A DNA stretch of 35,531 bases. It comes from Bacteroidales bacterium. GTDB lineage: Bacteria; Bacteroidota; Bacteroidia; Bacteroidales; P3. Each line of letters starts with the position of its first letter. The first letter of the stretch is position 1. Below, piece after piece: positions 7,762 through 16,260 of the stretch. The translations under genes were made by a program, and so were the position numbers. The notes beneath the pieces are model-generated. The model was not told the origin of the DNA and made no database searches. It was given only the letters and a program-made list of their open reading frames with translations. The stretch lies in assembly GCA_024681475.1 (NCBI GenBank), contig JAILAT010000015.1, positions 1-35,531 of the forward strand, in the 5' to 3' direction.

Positions 7762-9435
7762 TTATTTCAGTCTCAGAGTGCAGTCAAGCGAATGCGTCAC
7801 GCCGTCGGGGGTCTTCACCGTCACGTCGGTGATGTACACCTTTTGGCCACGTTTTGCATTGTTGATGCGGCTAATCATCTCAGGTGTCAGGCGGTTGCCG
7901 CTGCCGGTAAGGTCAAGCGCACCCGAACCCTGCACGTTGAAGGTGAACGAGGTGATCTTCAGAGCGGGCAGCTGGAAGTCGAAATCTTCCATGGCGGCAC
8001 GCAACACGGGGTTAGCTGTAATCTCGGCCTTCATCACCTGGTCGCCACTCTTGTAGTTGCCTATCTTCAGCGTCGGCGTCGGGATTCTCTTCACACGGAT
8101 CTCTTTCGAGCCCATGTGTTTCGTCTGGCCGTCCACCTTGGCGCTGACATTCAGCGTGACCTTGCCTATCTTGGTGGCGTTGATGATGTAGTTGCCGTCG
8201 CCGGCATCCTTGCGGATGGTAGCGTTGCCGCTGGCAATGGTAGGCACCACGTCCTTCGAGGCCACACCAGGCACCGACACCGAAATCGGGTTGTCGATAC
8301 CGGCATACACCACGTTCATCTTGGTCAGCTCAGCCACGGCAACAGGAGCAGCCACAAAGTAGCTGTCGTCGAAGGGGTATTCCTCTTCTCTACCGTCTTT
8401 CATCATGTACACCACACCGTGCACTTTCTTCTCGCCAGGAGCTCCGGCACCGGCAGTGTAAAGAATCGAGCCGTCGGCACCGCTCTTGTATTCCTGACCG
8501 TTGATGATGGCGCGGATTTCACGTTTCGAGTCGTAGGCACCCACATTCACACGCAGCTCGTATTTGCCGCCCTGGATGATATAGGTCGACGACGGACGGC
8601 AGATGGCCGTCACCTGGTCGAACTTGAAGTCTTCCTTACCAATCATACCAAAGAGCTGCTTCACAGCGTCGTATTCCGAGTTCATCACCTCGGCCTTGAG
8701 GCTCGACAGGCATACCATGTCGGCCACGGCGATGGTGCGGTGGAAGTTGTACTCCTCCCACGACACGTTGCGGCCAGCATGCGAACTCCAGAACTCACCT
8801 TCCACGTTCATAGCGTAGTTCACTTCCACAGTGTCCTGCGTCAGATTCGTGTCGGCGAAGATGGCGTTGATTTTCTCTTTGTAAGCAATCACGCTATTCT
8901 TGATGTCTATGGCTTTACCATTGGCTTTGTCGCCTTTACCATAGAAATAGTTAGTACCCGATTCAGTGTTGTCCTTTTTGCCGATGATGTCCAGACCACC
9001 AAGATCCAGAGCGACGCGGGCACTGTCGAGCAGCGGGTTGCCGTTTTTGTCTCTCAGCGGGATGGTACGCTTGACGGCCTTCTTGCCGGAGTGGTCCACC
9101 ACCACGGCTTTGTTCTGCATATAGCACAGGAAACCACAGCGCGAGTCATCAATAAGGTTCTTCAGCGAGTCGGAATGGGCTTTCACCTGTTGTGCCGCCT
9201 CGTAATATTTAATCACTTTGACCGAGTCGTTGTTCAAGGCTTGGTCAAAGAGGTTGTATGCATCTGCAAGCTGCAGCTCGATGTTCTTGTTGGATTCGTT
9301 CATGGCGTCACCCACCGTGATGAAGCCGTTAAGAATCTCCACCGATACGTTCAGTGCCAGCAGTGCGGTGTACACAAGGTACATCATTGCAATCATCTTT
9401 TGCCTCGGGGTCTCCGGGCAGTTTGTAGCACCCAT
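7762..9435 (-). CDS. gldM: GldM (PorM), type IX secretion motor-coupling protein
   Basis: The product has 557 residues. The N-terminus carries the family hallmark MGATNCPETPRQKMI, followed by one transmembrane helix (about residues 15-36, MMYLVYTALLALNVSVEIL). The remaining ~520 residues are a periplasmic domain of mostly beta structure, matching the multi-domain GldM arm. In known systems GldM dimers pair with GldL in the inner membrane to form the proton-driven motor and reach across the periplasm to the GldK/GldN ring. It is preceded by gldL with a 125-bp gap and followed by gldN 19 bp later. The start is fixed by the conserved N-terminal motif. Confidence 0.96.
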   Translation of the reverse strand: MGATNCPETPRQKMIAMMYLVYTALLALNVSVEILNGFITVGDAMNESNKNIELQLADAYNLFDQALNNDSVKVIKYYEAAQQVKAHSDSLKNLIDDSRCGFLCYMQNKAVVVDHSGKKAVKRTIPLRDKNGNPLLDSARVALDLGGLDIIGKKDNTESGTNYFYGKGDKANGKAIDIKNSVIAYKEKINAIFADTNLTQDTVEVNYAMNVEGEFWSSHAGRNVSWEEYNFHRTIAVADMVCLSSLKAEVMNSEYDAVKQLFGMIGKEDFKFDQVTAICRPSSTYIIQGGKYELRVNVGAYDSKREIRAIINGQEYKSGADGSILYTAGAGAPGEKKVHGVVYMMKDGREEEYPFDDSYFVAAPVAVAELTKMNVVYAGIDNPISVSVPGVASKDVVPTIASGNATIRKDAGDGNYIINATKIGKVTLNVSAKVDGQTKHMGSKEIRVKRIPTPTLKIGNYKSGDQVMKAEITANPVLRAAMEDFDFQLPALKITSFTFNVQGSGALDLTGSGNRLTPEMISRINNAKRGQKVYITDVTVKTPDGVTHSLDCTLRLK

Positions 9436-9560
9436 ATTCTAGTGTTTTCTTTTTTTAAACCATTAATTATTTAACTTTCTGTCTTGCACATTACGCCTCC
9501 TACTGCACTGTTCTTCAGCCTGTATGGCGCTGTTGCAGGACTTTCCTTGCCGTTCTGCGC

Positions 9561-10469
9561 TTAGATGCGGGTCTGCATTGCAGCCAGCATATTGCCGTAG
9601 ACATTGTTAAGCTCGGCGACTTTTCTCGTCAGGGCATCGACCTGCTCGCGATACTTCAGCACGCCTTCTGCCGACTCGGCAAAGTTGGCAACCATCGTCT
9701 GCATACGCTCCTGGACCTCTTTCGTGGCCTCGAGCTGCGACGTGGAGTTCTGCATCTGAATCTCGTACATGGCGTTGATGGAAGCCAGGCTCGAAGCCAG
9801 ACGTTTCATCTCGTCGACATACGACACATCGCCGGAACGCAGCGAGTTGGCGGTCTCCTGATACAGGTTCGACAAGGTTGTAACGGCCTCCGTGGCACCC
9901 TTCAGGCTGGCAGCATAGCCCGACGACATCTGAGCATCGTTGTTGATTTTCTCGGTTGTGCTCTGATAAGCCTTCGACAGGTCGTAGGCAGCCTCGGCGG
10001 CGACGTCCATATTGTTGACAAATTTGTCCGTAGCGGCTACTGCGGTGGTCATGTTGTTCATCGAGTTTGCAGTATCGGCAAGGTTCTTCATGCCCTGACC
10101 TAGACGGTCCACCAGTTCGGGACCTATCTTGGCATCGTTCAGCATCTTGTCAAGCTGTGCCGTCATCGGGTCTTTGCTCAGTGTGGGTTTCTCACCCGTC
10201 AGCTCCATCTCGCTGCTGTCACTCTTCATGCCAGCCAGTTCAGGATACACCAAACTCCAATCCCACTCAATGTGCAACGGCTCAAAAGCGGACAGGAAGA
10301 ATATCAACGACTCAGTACCCATACCAAGGATCAGCATAGGCACGGCACCAGGCCAGTGGTTGATTTTGAACAATGCACCGATGATCACGGCCGATGCGCC
10401 CCATCCGTACAACTTACTCATGAAATTCTTGTAGCCTTTACTCCGTACAAGGTTGTCTAATTTACTCAT
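9561..10469 (-). CDS. gldL: GldL (PorL), inner-membrane motor protein of type IX secretion
   Basis: The product has 302 residues. Two transmembrane helices lie at the N-terminus (about residues 21-37 and 43-62), separated by the conserved KINHWPG turn. The second contains the acidic residue E53 in MGTESLIFFLSAFEP, corresponding to the motor glutamate of characterised GldL proteins. The rest is a soluble cytoplasmic helical and coiled domain. GldL with GldM forms the proton-motive-force-driven rotary motor that powers type IX secretion and gliding. The gene lies between gldK and gldM in the standard order, and the family N-terminus (…KGYKNFMSKLYGWGASAVI) fixes the start. Confidence 0.96.
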   Translation of the reverse strand: MSKLDNLVRSKGYKNFMSKLYGWGASAVIIGALFKINHWPGAVPMLILGMGTESLIFFLSAFEPLHIEWDWSLVYPELAGMKSDSSEMELTGEKPTLSKDPMTAQLDKMLNDAKIGPELVDRLGQGMKNLADTANSMNNMTTAVAATDKFVNNMDVAAEAAYDLSKAYQSTTEKINNDAQMSSGYAASLKGATEAVTTLSNLYQETANSLRSGDVSYVDEMKRLASSLASINAMYEIQMQNSTSQLEATKEVQERMQTMVANFAESAEGVLKYREQVDALTRKVAELNNVYGNMLAAMQTRI

Positions 10470-10645
10470 AATTTTGGTTTTTATGTGTTACTTATTTTTT
10501 GATATATTTTGTTCTTTTTGCTTTGGGCCTGCGGTGGCGTTGTTACCTTAGTCACCGCAGAGCCTCATGCTATCTTGATGTTTTTCTTCTTTCAGTATAT
10601 ATTATTGTATTATTCAATAATAGTATGGGTGGATGGTCCGTCGCC
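10470..10645 (-). other. gldK-gldL intergenic region with two foldable palindromes
   Basis: This is a 176-bp gap inside the operon. CTGCGGTG (10529-10536) and CACCGCAG (10553-10560) form an 8-bp stem with a 16-base loop. A 15-base palindrome, TATTATTCAATAATA (10608-10622), lies nearer the gldK stop. Neither is followed by a T-run on the transcribed strand, so partial attenuation or mRNA processing is more likely than full termination. No small gene is seen. Confidence 0.5.
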
Positions 10646-12007
10646 TTATCTGGCTACGTTGGAAGCCGATTTCAGGTTGTCACCCTTCACACGGCCCAAG
10701 TAGGGCTGCACGCAGCGGAAACCGATGTATGACTTGGCGGTGTCTTGGAATTCGAAGGTACGCGTCTGCACCTGGATGAAATATTTCTGATCCTTCCACG
10801 AACCACCGCGCACCACTTTCTTCTTCATGGCGGGAGCAGCGTTGTTGTCGGCGTTGTAGTTGTAGTAGGGCGACAAAGCGTTGGCAATCACGTAGGTCGA
10901 CACATCGTATGCATCCAAGCACCACTCGGCGACGTTGCCGGCCATGTCGTACAGACCGTAGTCGTTGGGAGCATAGTGACCAACCATCAGTGTCTTCACG
11001 CCACCATCGTCGTCATAGGCGCCCTTCAGAGGCTCATAGTTGGCCAGGAAGCAGCCGTTCGGGTTGCGCACATAGGGGCCTCCCCACGGATAAGACTCGC
11101 CAGCGATACCGCCACGTGCGGCATATTCCCATTCAGCCTCGGTGGGCAGACGGAAGTCGTTCATCTGAGTATAGTCGATGCTTTCAAGATATTGGTTCAG
11201 GTAGTTGGAACGCCACACGCAGAAAGCCTTGGCCTGGATCCAGCTGACACCCACCACGGGGTAGTTGTCGTAGGCCGGCGAGGTGAAATACTGGCGGGTG
11301 AAATCCTCGTTCATGCTGTAAGTGTAGTCATGCACCCAGCACAGCGTGTCGGGATAGATGTTCACCACCTCGCGATGGATGAGCGAAGAACGGTTGTTCA
11401 AGCCCTTGGGACGGTTGGCGAACATCGTGCCGTCGTATTCCGACTTCACCGATGTGGCTTTCTCTTTCTTGGACGACTCGGCGTAGTCAATCCAGTAATA
11501 TTCATAATTCAGTTTCGCAGGGTCGATGGTGCGACGACGGTAGAAGCGATCCTTCTCGGGCAGATACAGGTCTTCCAGCGCCTCGCGGTATTCCTGGTCG
11601 TTCCATCTGATTTTTGCCTTCTTGTTCAGAATGGCAGGGTCGATGGGCTCACCATATTCGTCTTCCTCAATCAGGAAGCCATCGATACCGGCTTCGCCGA
11701 GCATGCGGCGTGCCACCGAATCGATAACCCAGTTCACAAACTGGCGATACTCATTGTTCGTGATTTCGGTCTCGTCCATGAAGTACGATCCCACCTGCAT
11801 GGTGCGCGGCTGCTCGGGAACACCATAGGTGGCGTTCTGCGTGCCAGCGCCCATACTGAAGTTACCTTGGTTGATGAACACCATTCCCTTCAGATCGATG
11901 TCTTCAAAGATAGGACGGTTCTGCACACCGACCAGTTCACCCTTGTCTGAGGATTTGCAGCCCCAAAGCAGCAAAGCTCCTGCGAATAAGAAAAACAACT
12001 TCTTCAT
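10646..12007 (-). CDS. gldK: GldK (PorK), outer-membrane lipoprotein of type IX secretion
   Basis: The product has 453 residues. It has a lipoprotein signal with the lipobox ending in C17 (LLWGCKSSDKG), so it should be lipid-anchored. The body is a formylglycine-generating-enzyme/sulfatase-modifying-like fold: FINQGNFSMGAG near the start, FMDETEITNNEYRQFVNWV, then PVVGVSWIQAKAFC, FRLPTEAEWEYAARGG, YDMAGNVAEWCLDAY, VVRGGSW and the terminal IGFRCVQPY. GldK lacks known enzymatic function in this family and is the lipoprotein subunit of the GldK/GldN ring. It follows porP by 156 bp and precedes gldL. The ATG at 12007 gives a complete signal peptide. Confidence 0.95.
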   Translation of the reverse strand: MKKLFFLFAGALLLWGCKSSDKGELVGVQNRPIFEDIDLKGMVFINQGNFSMGAGTQNATYGVPEQPRTMQVGSYFMDETEITNNEYRQFVNWVIDSVARRMLGEAGIDGFLIEEDEYGEPIDPAILNKKAKIRWNDQEYREALEDLYLPEKDRFYRRRTIDPAKLNYEYYWIDYAESSKKEKATSVKSEYDGTMFANRPKGLNNRSSLIHREVVNIYPDTLCWVHDYTYSMNEDFTRQYFTSPAYDNYPVVGVSWIQAKAFCVWRSNYLNQYLESIDYTQMNDFRLPTEAEWEYAARGGIAGESYPWGGPYVRNPNGCFLANYEPLKGAYDDDGGVKTLMVGHYAPNDYGLYDMAGNVAEWCLDAYDVSTYVIANALSPYYNYNADNNAAPAMKKKVVRGGSWKDQKYFIQVQTRTFEFQDTAKSYIGFRCVQPYLGRVKGDNLKSASNVAR

Positions 12008-12163
12008 ATCATTAATGATTAAATTTCTTTATATTATTTATTCATGTTCGATGATGCTACACTAGTAGTCATTTCTCATCTTTAACGTATAGTTCCGTTT
12101 TTTTGTTTCGTTTTGTTCTCTTTTTTCTTTTGTTATGCTCTTACGTGGTATGCACTTTTGCCG

Positions 12164-13186
12164 CTACAACAGGTAACGGGTGTTTTCGTAAACCGACGGG
12201 TTTTTCGGAGGAATGATGATCTTGAAACAGTAGCGCAAGTAGGCTTCCAGCGTACCCTTGCTGAACCCGGCCTTGTAGCCACCGATCTTCGACAGTGTCA
12301 TATCGTATGATACGCCTATCTTCATCTTGTTCCAGTTGGCGCCGGCCAGCACCTGCACACCATCCTGGAAACGGTAGCCCGCGCCCAGCCAGAACAGGTT
12401 CTGGTATTCAAGCAGACAGTCCACATCGATTTGGAATACGGAAAAGTCGGCCGTGCGCACCAATGCCGAGGGACGCAGGCGGAACGACGGGTTGGATGGC
12501 AGCACATATTCGTAGCCGCCAGTGAGATAGAGCACACGTGCGTTCTTGTAGTTCAGCACATCGCTGTGTGCCGCCAGTATGTTTTTCAATGACAAACCGA
12601 AGTAGTAGGTTCCGGGCACTTGGTAGTAAATACCCGTCGAGGCATCGATGAGCATCTCGTTCTCAACTTCTTGTGCGCCAACCATCGGGTCGCTCGAGTT
12701 GTTCACTACCATGTTATAGTCGCCAGGCAGGTCGTCGCTACCCAGCAGCTGGGTGTAGTCCGTTCCGGCACTCATGATGTTGGCCTCGATACCTGCCGCC
12801 AGGTTGCCAGGGCCCCAATAGATGCGGAATGCATAGTCCACATCGGCGCGAAGCATAGAGTTGTAGCCGATCTGGTCGGAGAACAGTGTGAAGCCGAGAC
12901 CGCCATGCAATGCCTTCACGGGCGCGTCGAATGAGAATAGGTAGTCAACAGGTGTTTTGCCCGACTCCTGGTTTGGTGTTGGCGAGTCCAGCTTGAAGCC
13001 GATCCACTGGTTACGATAGAGCACCATGGCACACATCGAACCCGAGGCACCAGCATAGGCTGGATTGATTGCCAAGCGGTTGAACATGTACTGAGTAAAC
13101 ATCATCTCCTGCTGTGCATAGCCAACACATGAAAATCCTAATATCAAAAGGCAAATTGATATGTTTTTTTTGATTTTGATTTTCAT
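12164..13186 (-). CDS. porP: PorP/SprF-family outer-membrane protein
   Basis: The product has 340 residues. It has a signal peptide (about 1-24, ending GYA before QQEMMF). The mature N-terminus carries the family signature FTQYMFNRLAINPAYAGASG, followed by LYRNQWIGF and alternating beta strands that end with LRYCF near the C-terminus, typical of the PorP/SprF beta-barrel family. Such proteins work with the type IX secretion system and are often encoded just upstream of gldK/porK, as here. It is the first gene of the minus-strand train; a TAnnTTTG promoter lies about 100 bp upstream. Confidence 0.93.
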   Translation of the reverse strand: MKIKIKKNISICLLILGFSCVGYAQQEMMFTQYMFNRLAINPAYAGASGSMCAMVLYRNQWIGFKLDSPTPNQESGKTPVDYLFSFDAPVKALHGGLGFTLFSDQIGYNSMLRADVDYAFRIYWGPGNLAAGIEANIMSAGTDYTQLLGSDDLPGDYNMVVNNSSDPMVGAQEVENEMLIDASTGIYYQVPGTYYFGLSLKNILAAHSDVLNYKNARVLYLTGGYEYVLPSNPSFRLRPSALVRTADFSVFQIDVDCLLEYQNLFWLGAGYRFQDGVQVLAGANWNKMKIGVSYDMTLSKIGGYKAGFSKGTLEAYLRYCFKIIIPPKNPSVYENTRYLL

Positions 13187-13380
13187 GTTTTATTAGTAAT
13201 TATTTATTATAATTTATTTATTTTCAATCTAATTGTTCAATTGTCACACCCCTATGCGAATGGCATAGTGGACAACCAATTGACTTGCAAAGATAGGAAG
13301 AATTCCCGATACTAAATAATAAATTTATAAAAAAATGTGAAAAAAAATCGTAATACACTAAGAATCAGTGCGAAGTGAGA
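13187..13380 (-). other. AT-rich intergenic region between rlpA-like gene and porP
   Basis: This 194-bp gap holds the porP promoter (annotated separately). Next to the rlpA stop there is a weak hairpin, CACTGA/TTAGTG at 13356-13370. On the minus strand a run of eight T residues (13341-13348) begins about 8 bases beyond it, so it may be a modest terminator for the upstream envelope operon. No gene is seen. Confidence 0.4.
13288..13295 (-). promoter_or_regulatory. Bacteroidota -7 promoter box upstream of porP-gldKLMN
   Basis: On the minus strand the sequence TATCTTTG matches the Bacteroidota -7 consensus TAnnTTTG. A TTTAG lies about 17-20 bases further upstream, where the -33 element is expected. 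The inferred start site near 13281 gives a leader of about 95 bases before porP. Confidence 0.6.
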
Positions 13381-14217
13381 TTACTTTTTCGATTTCACCA
13401 TTTTGACCTCCGGAAAGTGGCTTTGCAGCTCCTTTTGCACCTCCTCAGCCCGGCTTTTTGGAGCCTCCAGATGGAGCACCAAGGTGATGTCGCGACGGTC
13501 CACATCGCTCCGGTAACCCGTCAGGTCGCGATAGTATAAGGGCAGGTTTTCAGTGGCTTTCTGGGCGGTGTTGCGGCTGGCGTAGTGGCCCAGTTCCAAG
13601 TCATAGAGGGGCTCTTTGGCAACACTATGCTCTTCGGCTTTCTCGGCCTTCGGTGTCTGCGTGGACTGGTGTTGGACGTTGCCATTCTTGGTACTGCTGC
13701 TTTTTTGCGTCGTTGTGCTCTTGTTTTCAGCGGCTTTTGCGGTGTTGTGGGACTGGATCTGCTCTGCGCGTTCGGGTTGTTTCACGTAGTTCCAGAAGTT
13801 GCCGGCTATCAGCACATCTTTCATCTCTTCCTGGTGTTCCCAGTAGGTGTAGTATCGCTCAGGCAGCACCTGCACATGCACCTTTTGTGAGCCAATGCCC
13901 AGCTGTTTTGCCGCTTTGCGTGTCATATCCAGCACGTTACTGCGCGGACAGCGGTCGTTGACGCGCACAATGACCTGTTGTCCGGTGTGTATGTTGGTGA
14001 CAAGTAGCAGGGTGCCGAATTTCAGCGTTTTGTGTGCTGCCGTGTAACGGTTTTGGTTGAACACCTCGCCGCTGCTGGTCTTGCGCCCCACAAAGCGGTC
14101 GCTGTAGTAGGTGCCATGCATGGTGTACACTCCAACGGTGTCGTTGTGCGACACTGTCTGCGCCCTGCCGGCCAAGACGGCCAGCAGACAGAGTGTTATG
14201 TACATCAGATGCTTCAT
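13381..14217 (-). CDS. RlpA-like septal/peptidoglycan protein with C-terminal SPOR-like domain
   Basis: The product has 278 residues. A signal peptide (about 1-19) leads into a double-psi beta-barrel RlpA domain: GTYYSDRFVGRKTSSGE (about 35-51), RYTAAHKTLKFGT (58-69), VTN, VIVRVNDRCP (82-91), LDMTRKAAKQLGI. Residues corresponding to the catalytic/acidic set in RlpA are present (E51, H62, D88). A Lys/Ser/Thr/Gln-rich linker (about 150-200) is followed by a SPOR-like C-terminus containing LYDLELGHYASRNTAQKA. RlpA proteins act on denuded glycan in peptidoglycan; SPOR domains bind such glycan at division sites. The gene is 19 bp after kdsC and closes a three-gene envelope operon. Confidence 0.88.
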   Translation of the reverse strand: MKHLMYITLCLLAVLAGRAQTVSHNDTVGVYTMHGTYYSDRFVGRKTSSGEVFNQNRYTAAHKTLKFGTLLLVTNIHTGQQVIVRVNDRCPRSNVLDMTRKAAKQLGIGSQKVHVQVLPERYYTYWEHQEEMKDVLIAGNFWNYVKQPERAEQIQSHNTAKAAENKSTTTQKSSSTKNGNVQHQSTQTPKAEKAEEHSVAKEPLYDLELGHYASRNTAQKATENLPLYYRDLTGYRSDVDRRDITLVLHLEAPKSRAEEVQKELQSHFPEVKMVKSKK

Positions 14218-14236
14218 GGTCAGTATGTTGTGTTGG

Positions 14237-14761
14237 CTACCACACCACGGCGTCGGCGTGAAACCAGGCCCCGTGTAGCCGCAGTGTCTGTTCGATGATG
14301 TCGCGCACGCAGCCTTGTCCGCCCGGGTAAAGTGAAATGTAGTCAGCTATCTCCTTGATTTCCTGCGCGGCATCGGCGGGACAGGCGGCCACACCGCAGT
14401 GTCGCATGATTTCGTAGTCGGGTATGTCGTCGCCCATGCAGACCACCTCGTCGGGCTGCAGCTTGTAGGTCGTCAAAAAGCGTTCGTAGGTCTCCATCTT
14501 GTTAGCGCAGCCGGTATATATAGCCTTGACACCCAGCGCTTCCATGCGGTTGTCGATACTCTTCGAGGTGGCTCCTGTGATGAGGGCTATGGTGTAGCCC
14601 TTCTTCACTGCGTATTGGATGGCGTAGCCGTCTTTGGTGTTGCCGCATCGCACAGTCTCACCGTCGCCATAGGTCCACACGCTGCCGTCGGTCATCACGC
14701 CGTCGAAGTCGAACACGAAGGCTTTGATACTGTGCAGCTTGGCTTTGTAGTTGGTACTCAT
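14237..14761 (-). CDS. kdsC: 3-deoxy-D-manno-octulosonate 8-phosphate phosphatase (KdsC)
   Basis: The product has 174 residues from ATG 14761; the upstream extension of the frame overlaps the previous gene and is rejected. It is a compact HAD-family phosphatase without a cap domain. Motif I is FDFDGVMTDG (D18, D20), motif II is LITGATS, and motif III/IV is MGDDIPDYE; the YPGGQGCVRDIIE tail is typical of KdsC. It removes phosphate from KDO-8-phosphate in the cytoplasm to give KDO for lipopolysaccharide core synthesis. The family length (about 160-190 residues) matches. It is 20 bp downstream of the deacetylase-like gene and just upstream of the RlpA-like gene. Confidence 0.93.
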   Translation of the reverse strand: MSTNYKAKLHSIKAFVFDFDGVMTDGSVWTYGDGETVRCGNTKDGYAIQYAVKKGYTIALITGATSKSIDNRMEALGVKAIYTGCANKMETYERFLTTYKLQPDEVVCMGDDIPDYEIMRHCGVAACPADAAQEIKEIADYISLYPGGQGCVRDIIEQTLRLHGAWFHADAVVW

Positions 14762-14781
14762 GGTCTTGTTGTGTATCCTGA

Positions 14782-16107
14782 TTAACTTTTTTTCATTTCG
14801 TTGGCGTGTTCCAGCACGTGGTCGTATACGCTGCTCCAGCCTTGCCACCCCAGCGTCTCGCAGAGCGTGGGGTTGTGCCACAGCGCCGAGAAGGTGCCTT
14901 CCACAGCTTTCACACGTTCCAGCAGGGTCATGTATACCGCTTCGGCCTCTTGCGGAGTCATCTTCTTGTAAAAGAAAAGGGTGGAATCCATGACGGCGAA
15001 GGGGTGCACCATCAGCTGTGTCTCGAAATCGCTCTCCAGATCGAAGAAGGGATAGGGGGCACAGGTGCCGGCACGGAAGCCGGGCTCTTCGGCGTAGCCC
15101 ATGCTGAAGTCATGCTGTATGTTGTTGTACATCAAGTTCTGATATGACTTCGGCAGGTTGAAACGCAGGAAGTGGTAGCGGTTGCGAATGATGGGGCGGT
15201 GCAGGATGGTTTCCAGTCGCTCAATCTCCTTGGGCAGCAGCCGCTCGTCGTCGTATGAGGCGTATGAGGCGTGGATACCCATCTGGGCATAGTCGTCGAG
15301 ATGTTTCAGCAGTTCGCGGAACTCGTTGCAATGGTATGATATGCTCTTGTCGTTCACGTTGTAGTCTGCCATCAGGGGGAAGAATTTCAAGCTGATGGCG
15401 GGATAACGCTTGTGTGTCTCGAGGATGCGCTCGAAGGTGTCAAAGGGGTCTTGCTCCTTGTTTCTCAGCACCCTGACACGTTGGCTGAAGGTGCCATGGC
15501 CTTGGCGCTGATGTTGGTCTTTCACTGCACCCACCACGCTGCGGAACAGTCCTTTGTGCTTGTAGCAGTAGGCTGCGTCGATGTCGAAGGTGTCCTCGAA
15601 GTCGAAGTGCCGTGGAGCGAAGACCGTGTCGGGGTATCGCTGCCTAATGGCGTCGGCCAGCATCAGAGCCCACTGGTCCACCACGGGCTCACAGAGGAAA
15701 TCGCCATGAAAAGCAGTGCTTTCCGCCGCAATGTAGCGGCCATGGATGTCGGTACGGTGAGGCAGATACTCCTCATAGCGCGACAAGCACCAGAACACCG
15801 CCGCCAGCACGTCGAAAGGCAGTGCGCTCTTGGCGTTGTAGGTGGGGAAGATGGCGGCCTGTTCACCGATGCGGAAAGGCTTGGGCTCCTGAGGCTCGAT
15901 GGTGGTCTGCATCAGCAGTTCGCACGAGCGGATGTACAGGCCGTCGCCTAGCGGTTTGGGGCCGTAGCAAATTTTTGCCCTGTCTTGATTTTCAAAGAAT
16001 TCGCTGTTGGTGGTGATTTCGTATTCGGCGCGCAGCAAGTGGTTGAATATCACGTTTAGGGTGTATCCAATCCGGTTTGTCAGCCGTGGTACGTATATCA
16101 ACAACAT
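14782..16107 (-). CDS. Polysaccharide deacetylase-like protein (Bacteroidota family)
   Basis: The product has 441 residues from ATG 16107 (MLLIYVPRLTNRIGYTLNVIF). An ATG at 16146 would lie upstream of the predicted -7 box, so it is rejected. No signal peptide is visible. Segments such as FWCLSRYEEYLPHRTDIHGR (about 106-124), FDFEDTFDIDAAYCYKHKG (about 168-187), GIHASYASYD, RNRYHFLRFNLPKSYQNL and FSMGYAEEPGFRAGTC resemble Bacteroidota polysaccharide-deacetylase-like proteins with a DUF7033-type N-terminal region, with Asp/His positions compatible with a metal site. The substrate is unknown. Its position ahead of kdsC and an RlpA protein points to cell-envelope carbohydrate work. Confidence 0.68.
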   Translation of the reverse strand: MLLIYVPRLTNRIGYTLNVIFNHLLRAEYEITTNSEFFENQDRAKICYGPKPLGDGLYIRSCELLMQTTIEPQEPKPFRIGEQAAIFPTYNAKSALPFDVLAAVFWCLSRYEEYLPHRTDIHGRYIAAESTAFHGDFLCEPVVDQWALMLADAIRQRYPDTVFAPRHFDFEDTFDIDAAYCYKHKGLFRSVVGAVKDQHQRQGHGTFSQRVRVLRNKEQDPFDTFERILETHKRYPAISLKFFPLMADYNVNDKSISYHCNEFRELLKHLDDYAQMGIHASYASYDDERLLPKEIERLETILHRPIIRNRYHFLRFNLPKSYQNLMYNNIQHDFSMGYAEEPGFRAGTCAPYPFFDLESDFETQLMVHPFAVMDSTLFFYKKMTPQEAEAVYMTLLERVKAVEGTFSALWHNPTLCETLGWQGWSSVYDHVLEHANEMKKS

Positions 16108-16135
16108 ATTCTTTCTTTTGACACTTTTGAAGCGG

Positions 16136-16143
16136 CAAAGATA
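16136..16143 (-). promoter_or_regulatory. -7 promoter box for deacetylase-like/kdsC/rlpA operon
   Basis: The minus-strand sequence TATCTTTG matches TAnnTTTG. The predicted transcript would start near 16129 and leave a leader of about 20 bases before ATG 16107. This decides the start of the deacetylase-like gene against the upstream ATG at 16146. Confidence 0.6.
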
Positions 16144-16260
16144 CAAAAAAAAATAATAATGAAATAAAATATTTGTTTTTTAATAACTTATAACAGTTCG
16201 GGCCCTCGCAGAGAGGAGCGGAAAATGGGAATTTGTCTTGCTGTCGGGAAGCTCGTCCAG

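Noticed and set aside
7792..9474. 560-codon open frame on the plus strand opposite gldM
   Set aside because: It is an antisense shadow of a confident gene. GC-rich third positions suppress stops on the opposite strand, and the translation has no family features.
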